NCBI RefSeq assembly: GCF_013370205.1
Contig: NZ_JABWGV010000001.1
Coordinates: forward strand, 310,001-374,000
DNA length: 64,000 nucleotides
Direction of reading: 5' to 3'
DNA from: Qipengyuania atrilutea
Lineage (GTDB): Bacteria > Pseudomonadota > Alphaproteobacteria > Sphingomonadales > Sphingomonadaceae
In this document: positions 47,728 to 60,404 of the stretch, one piece after another
Layout: the number at the start of each line of letters is the position of its first letter
Numbering within the stretch: the stretch's first letter is position 1
Notes under the pieces: model-generated
Databases searched by the model: none
The model's input: only the letters and a program-made list of their open reading frames with translations
Told to the model about the DNA's origin: nothing
Program-made: the position numbers and the translations under genes

Positions 47728-48201
47728 TTAGAGGCGCTTCTCCATCGCCCAGTTGTGCATGGGGATGCCGCCGATCTCGAAGTTGCGGCGCGCCACGATG
47801 TGGTAGCCCGCGCGCTCGAACGCAGCGCGGGCCGGTTCGCTCGCTTCGGCGAACAGCCTCTCCCATTTGTGCGGGCGTGCGAAATGTTCGGCCGCCGCGA
47901 GGAGCTGCTGTGCAACGCCGCGGCGCTCGTCTTCGGGATTGGTGAAGAGCCGGTCGATATGTCCGCCGCGCTCTAACAGGACATAGCCGAGCCGCTTTCC
48001 CTCGGCATCGACGGCGACGAAACAGGCGCCCCCCAGCGTCAGCTTCGTATCGAAGTTCGTCACGTCCGGGTAGTTTTGAAGCCAGGCCGCGACCTGATCC
48101 TGCGAATAGGCGCGCGGCGCCGAAATCCTGATGGCCTTGCGTGACAATTCGTCCAGGTAGACCGCGTCCTCGGAGCGGTACGGGCGGATCGAATAGGCCA
48201 A
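47728..48201 (-). CDS. GNAT-family N-acetyltransferase
   Basis: A 157-residue acetyltransferase. It begins YSIRPYRSEDAVYLDELSR, has a beta-4 strand GACFVAVDAEGKRLGYVLLER, and an acetyl-CoA loop in NPEDERRGVAQQLLAAAEHFA, a slightly diverged Q/RxxGxG/A motif. The substrate is not predictable. It is convergent with greA, seven bases apart, and follows the DUF4170 gene on its strand. Confidence 0.85.
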   Translation of the reverse strand: MAYSIRPYRSEDAVYLDELSRKAIRISAPRAYSQDQVAAWLQNYPDVTNFDTKLTLGGACFVAVDAEGKRLGYVLLERGGHIDRLFTNPEDERRGVAQQLLAAAEHFARPHKWERLFAEASEPARAAFERAGYHIVARRNFEIGGIPMHNWAMEKRL

Positions 48202-48211
48202 GCCGCTAGGC

Positions 48212-48442
48212 CTACTTTTCCGGGTCGAGCAGCTTGTGCAGGTGGACGATGACGTATTTCATCTCGGCATCGTCGACCGTGCGCTGTGCATTGCTGCGCC
48301 AGGCTTCCTCGGCGCGTTCGTAATCGGCATAGACGCCGGCCACGTGAATGCTTTCCGGATCTTGGAACTTGATCGCGCGCGGATCGGACACGCGCCCGCC
48401 CATTACGAGATAGAGTTGCTGTTCGGCTTTCTGTTCCTGCAT
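48212..48442 (-). CDS. DUF4170 family protein
   Basis: A 76-residue soluble protein of a family confined largely to alphaproteobacteria. Characteristic parts are LYLVMGGRVSDPRAIKFQDP, then YADYERAEEAWRSNAQRTVDDAEMKY in which the conserved Trp and Asp are visible. Function unknown. Ten bases upstream of the GNAT gene, so probably co-transcribed with it. Confidence 0.85.
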   Translation of the reverse strand: MQEQKAEQQLYLVMGGRVSDPRAIKFQDPESIHVAGVYADYERAEEAWRSNAQRTVDDAEMKYVIVHLHKLLDPEK

Positions 48443-48484
48443 GTTATTCGTCCGGTCTGTGGGGAAAGAGATTTCGCTGGAGCC

Positions 48485-48528
48485 ATAAAGAAAGCGGCGC
48501 GTCAGGCAATCCCGGCGCGCCGCTTTTC
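48485..48528 (-). terminator. hairpin terminator downstream of the YqjD-like gene
   Basis: AGCGGCGCG (48516-48524 on the minus strand) pairs with CGCGCCGCT (48493-48501), then the minus strand reads TTCTTTATGG. It lies just after the stop at 48548. Forward reading also has CTTTTCTCT, so it may act in both directions. Confidence 0.7.
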
Positions 48529-48547
48529 TCTGAAATTGCTTCTCTGT

Positions 48548-49126
48548 TTAATGCCGCAGACTGTGGCGGGTGTCGCGGTACGAACGGCGAGCCTTTCGGG
48601 CGAGGCTGCGCTTGGTCATTCCCGCGCTATCGGCAAGCGAGCTTGCTTCATAGCTGGCGCGGCGCCGCAGGGTACGGGCTTTGCCCGACACGGTGTCGCC
48701 GAAATCTTCGAGTGCGTCACCGCTGTTGCGGGCGAGGTCGCCCGCACCATCGATCAGGCTTGCGCTGTATGCGGCGATGGCGTCCGCTGCGATGGCTGCG
48801 AGTGCGCCGGTCCGAACTGCGCCTTGACGCGCAAGGCGGCGTCCCGGACGTGTCATCGCGCCGATCGCAAGGCCTACAGCGATTGCGCCGGCAATAGTCG
48901 CTACAGGGTGATCCTTCGCGAATTCCTTCGCATTGTCGGCTGCATCCTTGGCGTAGTCGCCGAGCGAGCGTTCCTGGTTGCGGCGCTCACCAGCTTCGAT
49001 ACGTTCACGAAGAAGATCACGCTTCTCCTCGCGCGTCATGTTTCCAGAATTGCCAGTTGCCACATCGTCCGAGGGGACGGTGTCGGTTTTTCCGACTGGC
49101 TTCGTGTCGGTTGTCGCGGTTTCCAT
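48548..49126 (-). CDS. YqjD/ElaB-like (DUF883-type) membrane protein
   Basis: A 192-residue protein. The N-terminal third is disordered and charged; the middle DYAKDAADNAKEFAKDHPVA leads into a glycine-zipper-like membrane segment (TIAGAIAVGLAIGAMT), the YqjD arrangement. A second alanine-rich helix and a basic tail (RKARRSYRDTRHSLRH) follow, longer than E. coli YqjD. In E. coli such proteins tether inactive ribosomes to the membrane in stationary phase; here the role is inference. It has its own ribosome site (CAGGAG) and a weak sigma-EcfG-like promoter at 49161-49184. Confidence 0.55.
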   Translation of the reverse strand: METATTDTKPVGKTDTVPSDDVATGNSGNMTREEKRDLLRERIEAGERRNQERSLGDYAKDAADNAKEFAKDHPVATIAGAIAVGLAIGAMTRPGRRLARQGAVRTGALAAIAADAIAAYSASLIDGAGDLARNSGDALEDFGDTVSGKARTLRRRASYEASSLADSAGMTKRSLARKARRSYRDTRHSLRH

Positions 49127-49203
49127 AAAATCTCCTGAATTCGGTAATATACTTGATTAATACGCGGAACGTGCCGACGGTTCCAAAGAGGCGGTCGTGG
49201 CCA

Positions 49204-49536
49204 CTAGTACCGCTCGTAAGCGTAGAGATCGTCGTCCGCTTCCTCCTCGTCGATCTCGTCGTCATCCAGGAACAGTGACATGATCGGGTTGCGCGCGAAC
49301 CAGAGCCCGACTGCTGCGAGCAGCGCCGCCAGGACACCCCGGTGGTCGGATGCGACGTCGACGGCTTCCTCGTAGACTTCGCTGGCGCCGTCCTTCAGAC
49401 GGTCGACCGTCCGTGCGCCAATCCCTTTCTCGGCCCAGTCTGCCTTGAGGTGCGCAATGTCGGTTCTGACCAGAGTGTAGGCGGCGTCGCGCATCGCCTT
49501 GTCTTCGCGAAGTTGCGCTTCGAGCGGGCGGGTCAT
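49204..49536 (-). CDS. small membrane-anchored protein, YqjK/DUF3618-like position
   Basis: A 110-residue protein with a soluble N-terminal helix (about 1-60), one membrane segment GVLAALLAAVGLWFARN at about 68-84 and a very acidic tail (DDDEIDEEEADDD). Its start overlaps the stop of the preceding holin-X-like gene by four bases. Family assignment is uncertain; position and build resemble the third partner of the E. coli yqjD-yqjE-yqjK group. Confidence 0.5.
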   Translation of the reverse strand: MTRPLEAQLREDKAMRDAAYTLVRTDIAHLKADWAEKGIGARTVDRLKDGASEVYEEAVDVASDHRGVLAALLAAVGLWFARNPIMSLFLDDDEIDEEEADDDLYAYERY

Positions 49537-49979
49537 GACTGGATATCCTTATCGCCGAAGGCGCTTATCAGACTGTCGATTTTCTTCTTGAGCATCATGC
49601 CGAGTATGGCCGCACCGATAAGGAGCAAGCCGGTTACGAGCGCAGTCGCGCCGACGGCGCCGATTTCCGGCGTGAGAATGATGACGAGGCCGACGACGAA
49701 GGCGATCAAGGCCAAGTGCAGAAACGCCAAGGCGCCGACGCCGAAAACAGCAGCCGATTTCAGCCGGTCTCCGGCAAAGCGGGCCCGGGTTTTCTGGAAG
49801 GCGAGTTCCGCCTGAACATAGGTCGTGCCGTCTTCGTAGAAAGCCTTGAGATCTTCGAGCAGCGAAGGCGGGTATTCCTCTTCCGCGCTAGGATCTGCTA
49901 CGCGCGGATCTTCGTGCGGCGGGTAGTCGCCTTCCGGCGGATAGCCTGTCGGGGTGTCTCGGGCGTCGGATGCAAGCAA
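49533..49979 (-). CDS. YqjE/holin-X-like (DUF1469) membrane protein
   Basis: A 148-residue protein. A disordered proline-rich N terminus is followed by a helix (LLEDLKAFYEDGTTYVQAELAFQKTR, in part) and two membrane segments at about 78-103 and 107-127. This matches the putative holin-X/YqjE family, which is not a true phage lysis holin. The start is a TTG at 49979, with GGAGAA about eight bases upstream. It overlaps the next gene. No phage genes are nearby. Confidence 0.6.
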   Translation of the reverse strand: MLASDARDTPTGYPPEGDYPPHEDPRVADPSAEEEYPPSLLEDLKAFYEDGTTYVQAELAFQKTRARFAGDRLKSAAVFGVGALAFLHLALIAFVVGLVIILTPEIGAVGATALVTGLLLIGAAILGMMLKKKIDSLISAFGDKDIQS

Positions 49980-50035
49980 AGACGTTCTCCGTCAGAATAG
50001 GATGCTCTCGTCGAGCGAGTTTTTATACGGAGCGG

Positions 50036-50061
50036 AAAAGGCCGGCAGCACTCCGCCGGCC
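50036..50061 (-). terminator. hairpin terminator between the DUF883-like and YqjE-like genes
   Basis: GGCCGGC (50040-50046) and GCCGGCC (50055-50061) form a stem, and on the minus strand TTTT follows. It lies 16 bases after the stop of the gene ending at 50077, so that gene is a separate transcription unit. Confidence 0.75.
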
Positions 50062-50076
50062 CTTTATGCATTTTCG

Positions 50077-50628
50077 TTACTTGCTCGAAGTGAACAGCCG
50101 CGAGATCAGGAAGCCAGCGACGGCAGCGATGCCGACCGCCGTGCCCGGGCTCTTGCGAACGAATTCGCGGGCGTCTTCACCGAGTTCTTCGACCGATTTG
50201 GTTTCAAGCTTCGCTGCGTTTTCGTCAAGCGATCGCGATGCGCTGCGCGCATAATCGCCGTATTTCGCACCAAGCTTCTCGTCGAGCTTCGGTGCCTGCT
50301 CGGATACCATGCGGCTCAGCGACTTCATGCCTTCGCTGGCCTTCGCCTTGCCTTCGACAGCAAGATCGCTCGCCTTCGTCTTGGCCTGACCGCGATATTC
50401 GGTGCCCTTGGTCTTTGCCTGGCCCCTGTATTCGCCAGCGCGCACGGATGCTTCGGCCTTCAAGGCAGCGGCGCCGGCCTTTGCTTCGTCAAGCGCCTTG
50501 TTGAAACGCGACTTCGCTTCGGCGCGGTGCGGCGATGCGGTATCGGCGGCGGTGGTGTCTACCGGCGACGTCGTAGTCGTCGTGGTCGGCGTCGTAGTTG
50601 CGCCGGGGGTCGCACTAGTACTTACCAT
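50077..50628 (-). CDS. ElaB/YqjD/DUF883-like protein with LEA-like repeats
   Basis: A 183-residue protein from the ATG at 50628 (GAGGGAA eight bases upstream). A Thr/Pro-rich N terminus is followed by a helical, Lys/Ala/Glu-rich middle with two copies of EYRGQAKTK (about 65-85), resembling late-embryogenesis-abundant repeats. The C terminus matches the DUF883 core: VEELGEDAREFVRKSPGTA, then the membrane helix VGIAAVAGFLISRLF. Probable stress-related inner-membrane protein; a sigma-EcfG-like promoter is at 50693-50717. Confidence 0.75.
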   Translation of the reverse strand: MVSTSATPGATTTPTTTTTTSPVDTTAADTASPHRAEAKSRFNKALDEAKAGAAALKAEASVRAGEYRGQAKTKGTEYRGQAKTKASDLAVEGKAKASEGMKSLSRMVSEQAPKLDEKLGAKYGDYARSASRSLDENAAKLETKSVEELGEDAREFVRKSPGTAVGIAAVAGFLISRLFTSSK

Positions 50629-50649
50629 GATCAAAATTCCCTCTGTTAG

Positions 50650-52490
<1,841 letters not shown>

Positions 52491-52495
52491 GTAGA

Positions 52496-53755
<1,260 letters not shown>

Positions 53756-53766
53756 GCCGCCCACGT

Positions 53767-53784
53767 ATCACACAATAATGTGAT
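53767..53784. promoter_or_regulatory. palindrome upstream of ribB, possible operator
   Basis: ATCACA-CAATAA-TGTGAT: perfect six-base arms, centred 20 bases before the ribB ATG and between two divergent genes. The half AATAATGTG recurs at 53820-53828, where ACAC (53811-53814) and GTGT (53826-53829) form a looser repeat. Confidence 0.5.
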
Positions 53785-53874
53785 GAGCAACGGGTGTCCA
53801 CATCAAGCGCACACGCAAGAATAATGTGTCCCCCGCTCTTTCCTACATGTTCTCTGTTCGTTCAATCTGAGGTT

Positions 53875-54204
53875 ATGGTTCGACGGGCGAAAAACCGCGC
53901 CGCAGCGCTCGAAAACAACTTTCCCATTCGCGTACGGATTGCGTGGGAGCGCGGCGCATTGCCAGGCGTGATCCAGGCGATGGAAGCTTGGGGACTGCAA
54001 AACCTCGGGTTCGCCCGCATGGCAGCAACTTACGCGGGTCACGGAAGCGAGCGCGAGGCGCTCCTTTATTTCCGTTCTTTGTGCGAAGCGGAACGATGCC
54101 TCGCCGCTTTTCCCGAAACCGATCTCATCGACTTTTGCGAGCAGGACCGCAGCCGCTGCTTCACTGGCCGCACTGCCGCCGCGCACTCGACCTGGGGCGA
54201 GTAG
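53875..54204 (+). CDS. hypothetical protein (109 residues), divergent from ribB
   Basis: An open frame on the plus strand, GAGG just before the ATG at 53875; longer forms from 53794 or 53824 would run into the ribB control region. The basic start VRRAKNRAAALENNFPIRVRI leads into a helical part (ALPGVIQAMEAWGLQNLGFARMAATYAG, in part) and EALLYFRSLCEAERCLAAFP. No family recognised. Ends 26 bases before tRNA-Lys. Confidence 0.55.
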   Translation: MVRRAKNRAAALENNFPIRVRIAWERGALPGVIQAMEAWGLQNLGFARMAATYAGHGSEREALLYFRSLCEAERCLAAFPETDLIDFCEQDRSRCFTGRTAAAHSTWGE

Positions 54205-54229
54205 TTTCGGGTATTTGTCGGGAGAGGAA

Positions 54230-54305
<76 letters not shown>

Positions 54306-54438
54306 ACATCGGGCTTTTGCCGCGATCAGCTTCACATTCACACCGTCAAAACGGATCGAATCGCGCGAAGGAGTGCCGCATATAGCGTCCCGCACGCGAA
54401 GGGGAAGGGGTGCAGCGAAAATTCCTCGGCTTTCCTCG

Positions 54439-55554
54439 CTAATGCGTCAGACCGCTGCGCGGCGCTTCGCGGTTCCATTTGCTCACCTGCATAAGAATGC
54501 CGATGCAGATCATGTTGGTCAGCATTGAGGATCCGCCGTGGCTCATGAACGGAAGCGGGATGCCGACAACCGGTGCCAAACCCATGACCATCATCAGGTT
54601 GACGGCAACGTAGAAGAAGATCGTTACGACCATTCCTGCAGCGAGCAAGCGGGCGAAGCGGTCGTTCGATTTAAGAGCGACCGACAGTCCCCACCGCAGG
54701 ATCAAGGCGAAGATCACGATGACGACCAGTCCGCCGAGCAGACCCCACTCCTCCGCCATCGTCGCGAAAACGAAGTCGGTGTGCGGTTCGGGAAGGTAAT
54801 TGAGATGGCTCTGAGAGCCTTCGTTGAACCCTTTGCCGCTCAGTCCGCCCGAGCCGATCGCGATTTTCGATTGCGTGATGTGATAGCCCGAACCCAGCGG
54901 ATCGCTTTCCGGATCGAGGAAGGTCGTCACGCGCCGCCGCTGGTAATCCTGAAGCCCGAAGAAAAAAGCCAGGGGAGCAGCGACCGCTCCGGCGGCGCCG
55001 GCCATCACGAACCAGCGCATCGGGAGGCCGGCGAGAAACATGACGGCCGCTCCGCCGAATGCGAGCGCCAGCGACGTTCCAAGGTCCGGTTGCAACAACA
55101 CCAATGCCATTGGCATTGCGATAATAGCGCCAGCCGGGACCAGGGCGCGCCACGTGCCGACCATGCCGATGGGCAGCGTGTCGTAGAATTTGGCAAGCGC
55201 GAGCACGATCGCCGGCTTCATGAGCTCCGACGGCTGCAATTGCATGAAACCGAGATTGAGCCAACGCTGGCTCCCCCCGCCGACGAACCCGATCGCTTCC
55301 ACGGCGACCAGTAGCAGCAGGATGACGATGTACACTGGATAAGCGAGAAATTTCATTGCCGCCCGCGTGAACATGGTGATGATAATCGCCATCACGAAGA
55401 ATACGGCAAAACGGATCAGGTGCGACTGCGCGAATGGCTGCATGTTGCCGCCCGCTGCCGAAAACAGCACCGCCGCACCAAATGCTATCAGCACGAACAG
55501 GGGAATCAGCATCTGCCAGGGTTGCCGCGCGACAGCGGGAGGAACGATGCTCAT
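54439..55554 (-). CDS. rodA: rod-shape peptidoglycan polymerase RodA (SEDS family)
   Basis: A 371-residue multi-spanning glycosyltransferase that works with PBP2 in lateral wall growth. Family features include QRWLNLGFMQLQPSELMKPA, LLQPDLGTSLALAFGG, and FNEGSQSHLNYLPEPHTDFVF. The start lies directly after the PBP2 stop codon. Last gene of the mreB-mreC-mreD-mrdA-rodA series. Confidence 0.95.
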   Translation of the reverse strand: MSIVPPAVARQPWQMLIPLFVLIAFGAAVLFSAAGGNMQPFAQSHLIRFAVFFVMAIIITMFTRAAMKFLAYPVYIVILLLLVAVEAIGFVGGGSQRWLNLGFMQLQPSELMKPAIVLALAKFYDTLPIGMVGTWRALVPAGAIIAMPMALVLLQPDLGTSLALAFGGAAVMFLAGLPMRWFVMAGAAGAVAAPLAFFFGLQDYQRRRVTTFLDPESDPLGSGYHITQSKIAIGSGGLSGKGFNEGSQSHLNYLPEPHTDFVFATMAEEWGLLGGLVVIVIFALILRWGLSVALKSNDRFARLLAAGMVVTIFFYVAVNLMMVMGLAPVVGIPLPFMSHGGSSMLTNMICIGILMQVSKWNREAPRSGLTH

Positions 55555-57624
55555 CTACAGCGAACTGACCCCGCCCGGCCGCCCCCGTCGGTCGCCGACG
55601 GGATTGGCCTCCGACCGGGGAACGACCGGCTGGTTGGCAATCTCTTCCGACTGCCTGGCTGCGAGGCGTGCTTCGGCTTCGACCTGGTCGAAGATTTCCT
55701 GTTCGCGGCTGGGAACGGGCGGGACAGCCTCTCCGGCTGCGCGCGCGTATTCGGCATAACGGCGGGCAAGACGTTCCTTGGCTGTTCCGCCCCAGTCGTT
55801 CTCGAACCCGCGCAGCGCGTCCATACCCTTTTGCGGATCGAAGAGGAACGTCGTGACGTCACGGGCAATCGGATAGGCCGCGCCCGATCCGCCGCCGTGC
55901 TCGATGACGACCGCTCCGGCATAGCGCGGATTGTCGAAGGGCGCGAAGAAGATGAAGAGACCGTGGTCGCGGTACTTCCACGGACCGCTCTTGCCATCGG
56001 ACTTATTCAGCGAGACGACCTGTGCGGTCCCGGTCTTGCCCGCGATCTTGACGTTCTCGAGCGGCAGGCGGCCGCGGCCCGCCGTGCCCGGTCCGTTGAC
56101 GACATCGCTCATGGCTTGCCGGATGTAGGCAAGCTCATCGGTAGAATAATGGAAGTCCTCGACCTGTTGAATCTTGTTGGTCCGAAGCAGCCGAGGCTCG
56201 ACCTTTCGACCGGTGGCCAAACGCGCGGCCATAACGGCGAGCTGCAGCGGATTGGCAAGGTAATAACCCTGGCCGATGGACGCGTTGACAGTGTCGAAGG
56301 TCTGCCATTCCTGCTCGTACTTGCGCATCTTCCAATCGGGATCGGGAACGGTTCCGTAGAACTGGCTCGTCACCGGCAGGTCGAATTCCTGACCCAGACC
56401 GAATTTGCGCGCTTCCTGAGCAATGAAATCGAAGCCGACCTTCTGCGCGAAATAATAGAAGTAAGTGTCACAGCTCTGGTAGATGCCCTTGGCCATATCG
56501 ACCGTGCCGTGCCCGCCGCGTTTCCAGCAGCGAAAGAAGCGGTTTCCGACGCGCAGGCCGCCGCCGCAGAAGACGGTGTCGGTCGGTTTTATGCCGGCAT
56601 CGAGAAACGCCATCGAGTGCATCGGCTTGACGGTCGAGCCGGGTGGATAGAGCCCCTTAAGCACCTTGTTGCGCAGCGGCACGCGTTCGTCGTCGCGCAG
56701 CATCGAATATTCGACCCGCCCAATGCCGCCGGAAAAGCTGTTGGGATCGAAACTCGGCATGGAAGCCATGCACAAGATGTCGCCTGTCTGGCAGTCCATG
56801 ACGACGACCGATCCCGATTCGAGCCCGATGCGGCGAGCCGCGTAGTCCTGCAGCGGTCCGTCGATGGTCAGGCGCACCGGATCGCCCTGGACATCGTCGC
56901 GCGTATCGAGATCGCGCACAATCCGGCCCGCTGCGGTCACTTCGACGCGCCGCGCACCGGGGACACCGCGAAGGTCGCGCTCGAACTGCTTTTCGAGGCC
57001 GTCCTTGCCGATCTTGTATCCCGGCGTAATCAGGAGCGGGTTCCGGTCCTCCTCATACTCTTCTGCCGAAGCCGGACCGACATAGCCGATCAGGTGGCCG
57101 ACCGAAGGGCCAGTCGGATAGAAGCGCGAGAAGCCGCGCTGCGGGATCACACCCGGGAGCTCGGGCAGGCGAACGCTGATCGCGGCGAATTCGTCATAGG
57201 AGAGATTTGCCGAAACCTCGACCGGCTGGAAGCGGCGCGCCTCGCCGATCTTCTTCAGCAGATCGTCGCGTTCCGGCGGCTGAAGGCCGAGAATGTCGCC
57301 AAGCACGTCCACTGTCCGCTCCCGGTCGACTAGCCTCTCCGGAATAACGTCGACACGGAAGTCCGCTCGGTTGGATGCGAGCGGGGCGCCGTTCCGGTCG
57401 AGCAGCCAGCCACGGCGCGGGGGGATTAGCGTAAGGTTGACCCGGTTGCTTTCGCTTTCGGTCTCGTATTTTTCGTTCTCCGCAATGGCGATATACGCCA
57501 TGCGCGCGGCAAGCAGCGTGCCGATACCGACCTGCAATCCGCCGATGACGAATGTCCGCCTGTCGAAGCGGTTGCGTAAGTGCGTTGCTGAGATTGGCGG
57601 GCCCGACCCGCGGCCGAGCGCCAT
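55555..57624 (-). CDS. mrdA: penicillin-binding protein 2
   Basis: A 689-residue transpeptidase for cylindrical wall growth. A membrane anchor lies at about 20-42, a non-catalytic pedestal domain follows, then the transpeptidase with PPGSTVKPM (SxxK), a SCD-type motif in YQSCDTYFY and KTGTAQ. The C terminus extends past the domain with a Arg/Glu-rich tail. It overlaps mreD's stop by one base and abuts rodA. Confidence 0.95.
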   Translation of the reverse strand: MALGRGSGPPISATHLRNRFDRRTFVIGGLQVGIGTLLAARMAYIAIAENEKYETESESNRVNLTLIPPRRGWLLDRNGAPLASNRADFRVDVIPERLVDRERTVDVLGDILGLQPPERDDLLKKIGEARRFQPVEVSANLSYDEFAAISVRLPELPGVIPQRGFSRFYPTGPSVGHLIGYVGPASAEEYEEDRNPLLITPGYKIGKDGLEKQFERDLRGVPGARRVEVTAAGRIVRDLDTRDDVQGDPVRLTIDGPLQDYAARRIGLESGSVVVMDCQTGDILCMASMPSFDPNSFSGGIGRVEYSMLRDDERVPLRNKVLKGLYPPGSTVKPMHSMAFLDAGIKPTDTVFCGGGLRVGNRFFRCWKRGGHGTVDMAKGIYQSCDTYFYYFAQKVGFDFIAQEARKFGLGQEFDLPVTSQFYGTVPDPDWKMRKYEQEWQTFDTVNASIGQGYYLANPLQLAVMAARLATGRKVEPRLLRTNKIQQVEDFHYSTDELAYIRQAMSDVVNGPGTAGRGRLPLENVKIAGKTGTAQVVSLNKSDGKSGPWKYRDHGLFIFFAPFDNPRYAGAVVIEHGGGSGAAYPIARDVTTFLFDPQKGMDALRGFENDWGGTAKERLARRYAEYARAAGEAVPPVPSREQEIFDQVEAEARLAARQSEEIANQPVVPRSEANPVGDRRGRPGGVSSL

Positions 57625-58178
57625 CAGTTGACCACCCGCCAGCGCAGCAGCCGCATCCGGTCAAATCGCGACACTATGCGCGACAGGAACGGGAATACGA
57701 GAATGGACAGGACCACTTGCGGTCCCAATGCAGACAGCAGTTCGAAGGAGAGTTGGGCACCAGATAATAACATCGCAAAGAGAAGGTACACGATGACAAT
57801 TAAACTTGCCGTTAACCAATCCTGGAAAAAGTTGCTCCACGGGAAGCGCGCCTCCATCGCCTCGATCGCGATCATGGAAAGCGAGAAGAAAAGGACGCCG
57901 CTACCGAAAACGTGGCCGCTGAAAAGGTCGTCGAACAGTCCTAGGGGCAGGCCCGCCCACATCGGCAGCAGGCCGGGACGCACCAGCCGCCACGCCAGCA
58001 TCATCAGTAGCCCCAGCGGCGGCATGATCGGAATGCCCGATGCGATAACGAAGATTGGTGCGAGCGAAGCCAGCATGATACTGAGCCACGGAACGATATT
58101 GGCGAGTATCGCCGAATGCGACCGGTTCAGGCGGCTGCCGTACTGATCGCTGCGCGCACGGGGGTTGAGCCGTTCCAT
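57624..58178 (-). CDS. mreD: rod-shape-determining protein MreD
   Basis: A 184-residue integral membrane protein with about five hydrophobic segments from residue 25 on. The family is poorly conserved, but PIMPPLGLLMMLAWRLVRPGLLP-type content and GLPLGLFDDLFSGHVFGSGVLFF fit MreD (G-F/L-DD motif present). Overlaps mreC by one base and mrdA by one base. Confidence 0.9.
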   Translation of the reverse strand: MERLNPRARSDQYGSRLNRSHSAILANIVPWLSIMLASLAPIFVIASGIPIMPPLGLLMMLAWRLVRPGLLPMWAGLPLGLFDDLFSGHVFGSGVLFFSLSMIAIEAMEARFPWSNFFQDWLTASLIVIVYLLFAMLLSGAQLSFELLSALGPQVVLSILVFPFLSRIVSRFDRMRLLRWRVVN

Positions 58179-59113
58179 TACTCGGCTTCCTCCGCCGCTT
58201 CGGTCGTCTCGCCAGTTCCCTCGCCAAGCACTTCCTCGTCGGCTACCTTTGATGCAGCGACGGCTTCCGGTTGGTAAATTGGCTGGACCGCCACGAAATC
58301 GGCTGCGGCAGGATCGCTTACGACGCGTGCGATCGCCCCGTCGTCGGTCTTTTCCTCGACCAATGCGACCGCGATACCCGGCTGGTAGTAGCCGCCGGCG
58401 CCGCTGCTTACGAAGAGGTCGCCCGGCTTGAGCGGATTGAGCCCGAGGTTGATCAGCCTGATCCGGATTCGGCCGTCCCCGTTACCGCGCGCAAAGGCGA
58501 CGACTTCGCGGCGCTCGTCGGACAGGCGCACGGGAAGTACGCTCTGGCTGTCGGTCAACAGCAGAATGCGCGCATTGTTGGCGCCCGCTTCGAGTACGCG
58601 ACCGACCACGCCGCGGTCCGTTCTCACAGGCATTCCGGGCTGCACGCCGTCGTTCGTCCCCGCGCCGATATAGCCGAAGCGGCGCGAACTGGTGGAAGTG
58701 GCTCCGACCATGCGCGTGATGGCCACCGGCCGGCTCTCCCCGCCTTCCAACGCCAAGAGCGCTTTCAGCCTCCTGTTTTCCTGCTCAACGACCGCTGCTT
58801 CACCCAGGCGAATACGGGCGAGTTCGACTTCCCGCTTGAGCTCCGCATTCTGCGCACCGGCGCGCAAATAGCCCTGAACGCTTTCGAGGAAGCCCTTGCT
58901 GCCGGTTCTGACTTCGGCTGCGCCCCGTTCCGCGGGCACGACCACGTCGTTGGCCCGCGCGCGGATGTTGCCCGGCAGATCGGGACGCCAGATCGACAGG
59001 ATGATGAGAAGCACGCCGATGACAGCACCGATCGCGGCCAGAATGTAGCCGGTGAAGATGCTTATCTGCGCTCGCTTCGAATAGCTGGAGCGCCGGGAGG
59101 TAGGCGGCGCCAT
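58178..59113 (-). CDS. mreC: rod-shape-determining protein MreC
   Basis: A 311-residue periplasmic scaffold anchored by one segment at about 18-42. A coiled coil follows (NAELKREVELARIRLGEAAVVEQENRRLKALLALE, in part), then the two beta-barrels with VGRVLEAGANNARILLLTD and FVSSGAGGYYQPGIAVALV. The last 20 residues are acidic. It binds PBP2 in related bacteria. Confidence 0.95.
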   Translation of the reverse strand: MAPPTSRRSSYSKRAQISIFTGYILAAIGAVIGVLLIILSIWRPDLPGNIRARANDVVVPAERGAAEVRTGSKGFLESVQGYLRAGAQNAELKREVELARIRLGEAAVVEQENRRLKALLALEGGESRPVAITRMVGATSTSSRRFGYIGAGTNDGVQPGMPVRTDRGVVGRVLEAGANNARILLLTDSQSVLPVRLSDERREVVAFARGNGDGRIRIRLINLGLNPLKPGDLFVSSGAGGYYQPGIAVALVEEKTDDGAIARVVSDPAAADFVAVQPIYQPEAVAASKVADEEVLGEGTGETTEAAEEAE

Positions 59114-59126
59114 TAGCTAACCCGCC

Positions 59127-60215
<1,089 letters not shown>

Positions 60216-60404
60216 TTACGATCATGCGGGAGTAATGTCAGGCCATATAGGCCCGTCCGTTCCCCCTGCTTTCGCTCGCCAGGGCTCGATCCAGAACGGG
60301 CCTTAGCGAAGCGCTTCGAAAAACTCCAAAATTTTATGTCGAAAGATGGTTCTTTTTCCACTGCCGACCTCGAATTTGCGTCGCCTTGGCGTTAGCCTTG
60401 ACTA

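Noticed and set aside
49533-49979. Prophage remnant suggested by a holin-like protein
   Set aside because: The holin-X/YqjE family is chromosomal and found in stress operons; no other phage gene, integrase or att-like repeat is nearby.
53756-53874. FMN riboswitch before ribB
   Set aside because: The gap is only 119 bases and contains palindromes rather than the long conserved FMN-aptamer pattern.
55420-57333. Plus-strand open frame opposite mrdA (637 codons)
   Set aside because: Antisense shadow of the PBP2 gene, no motifs.
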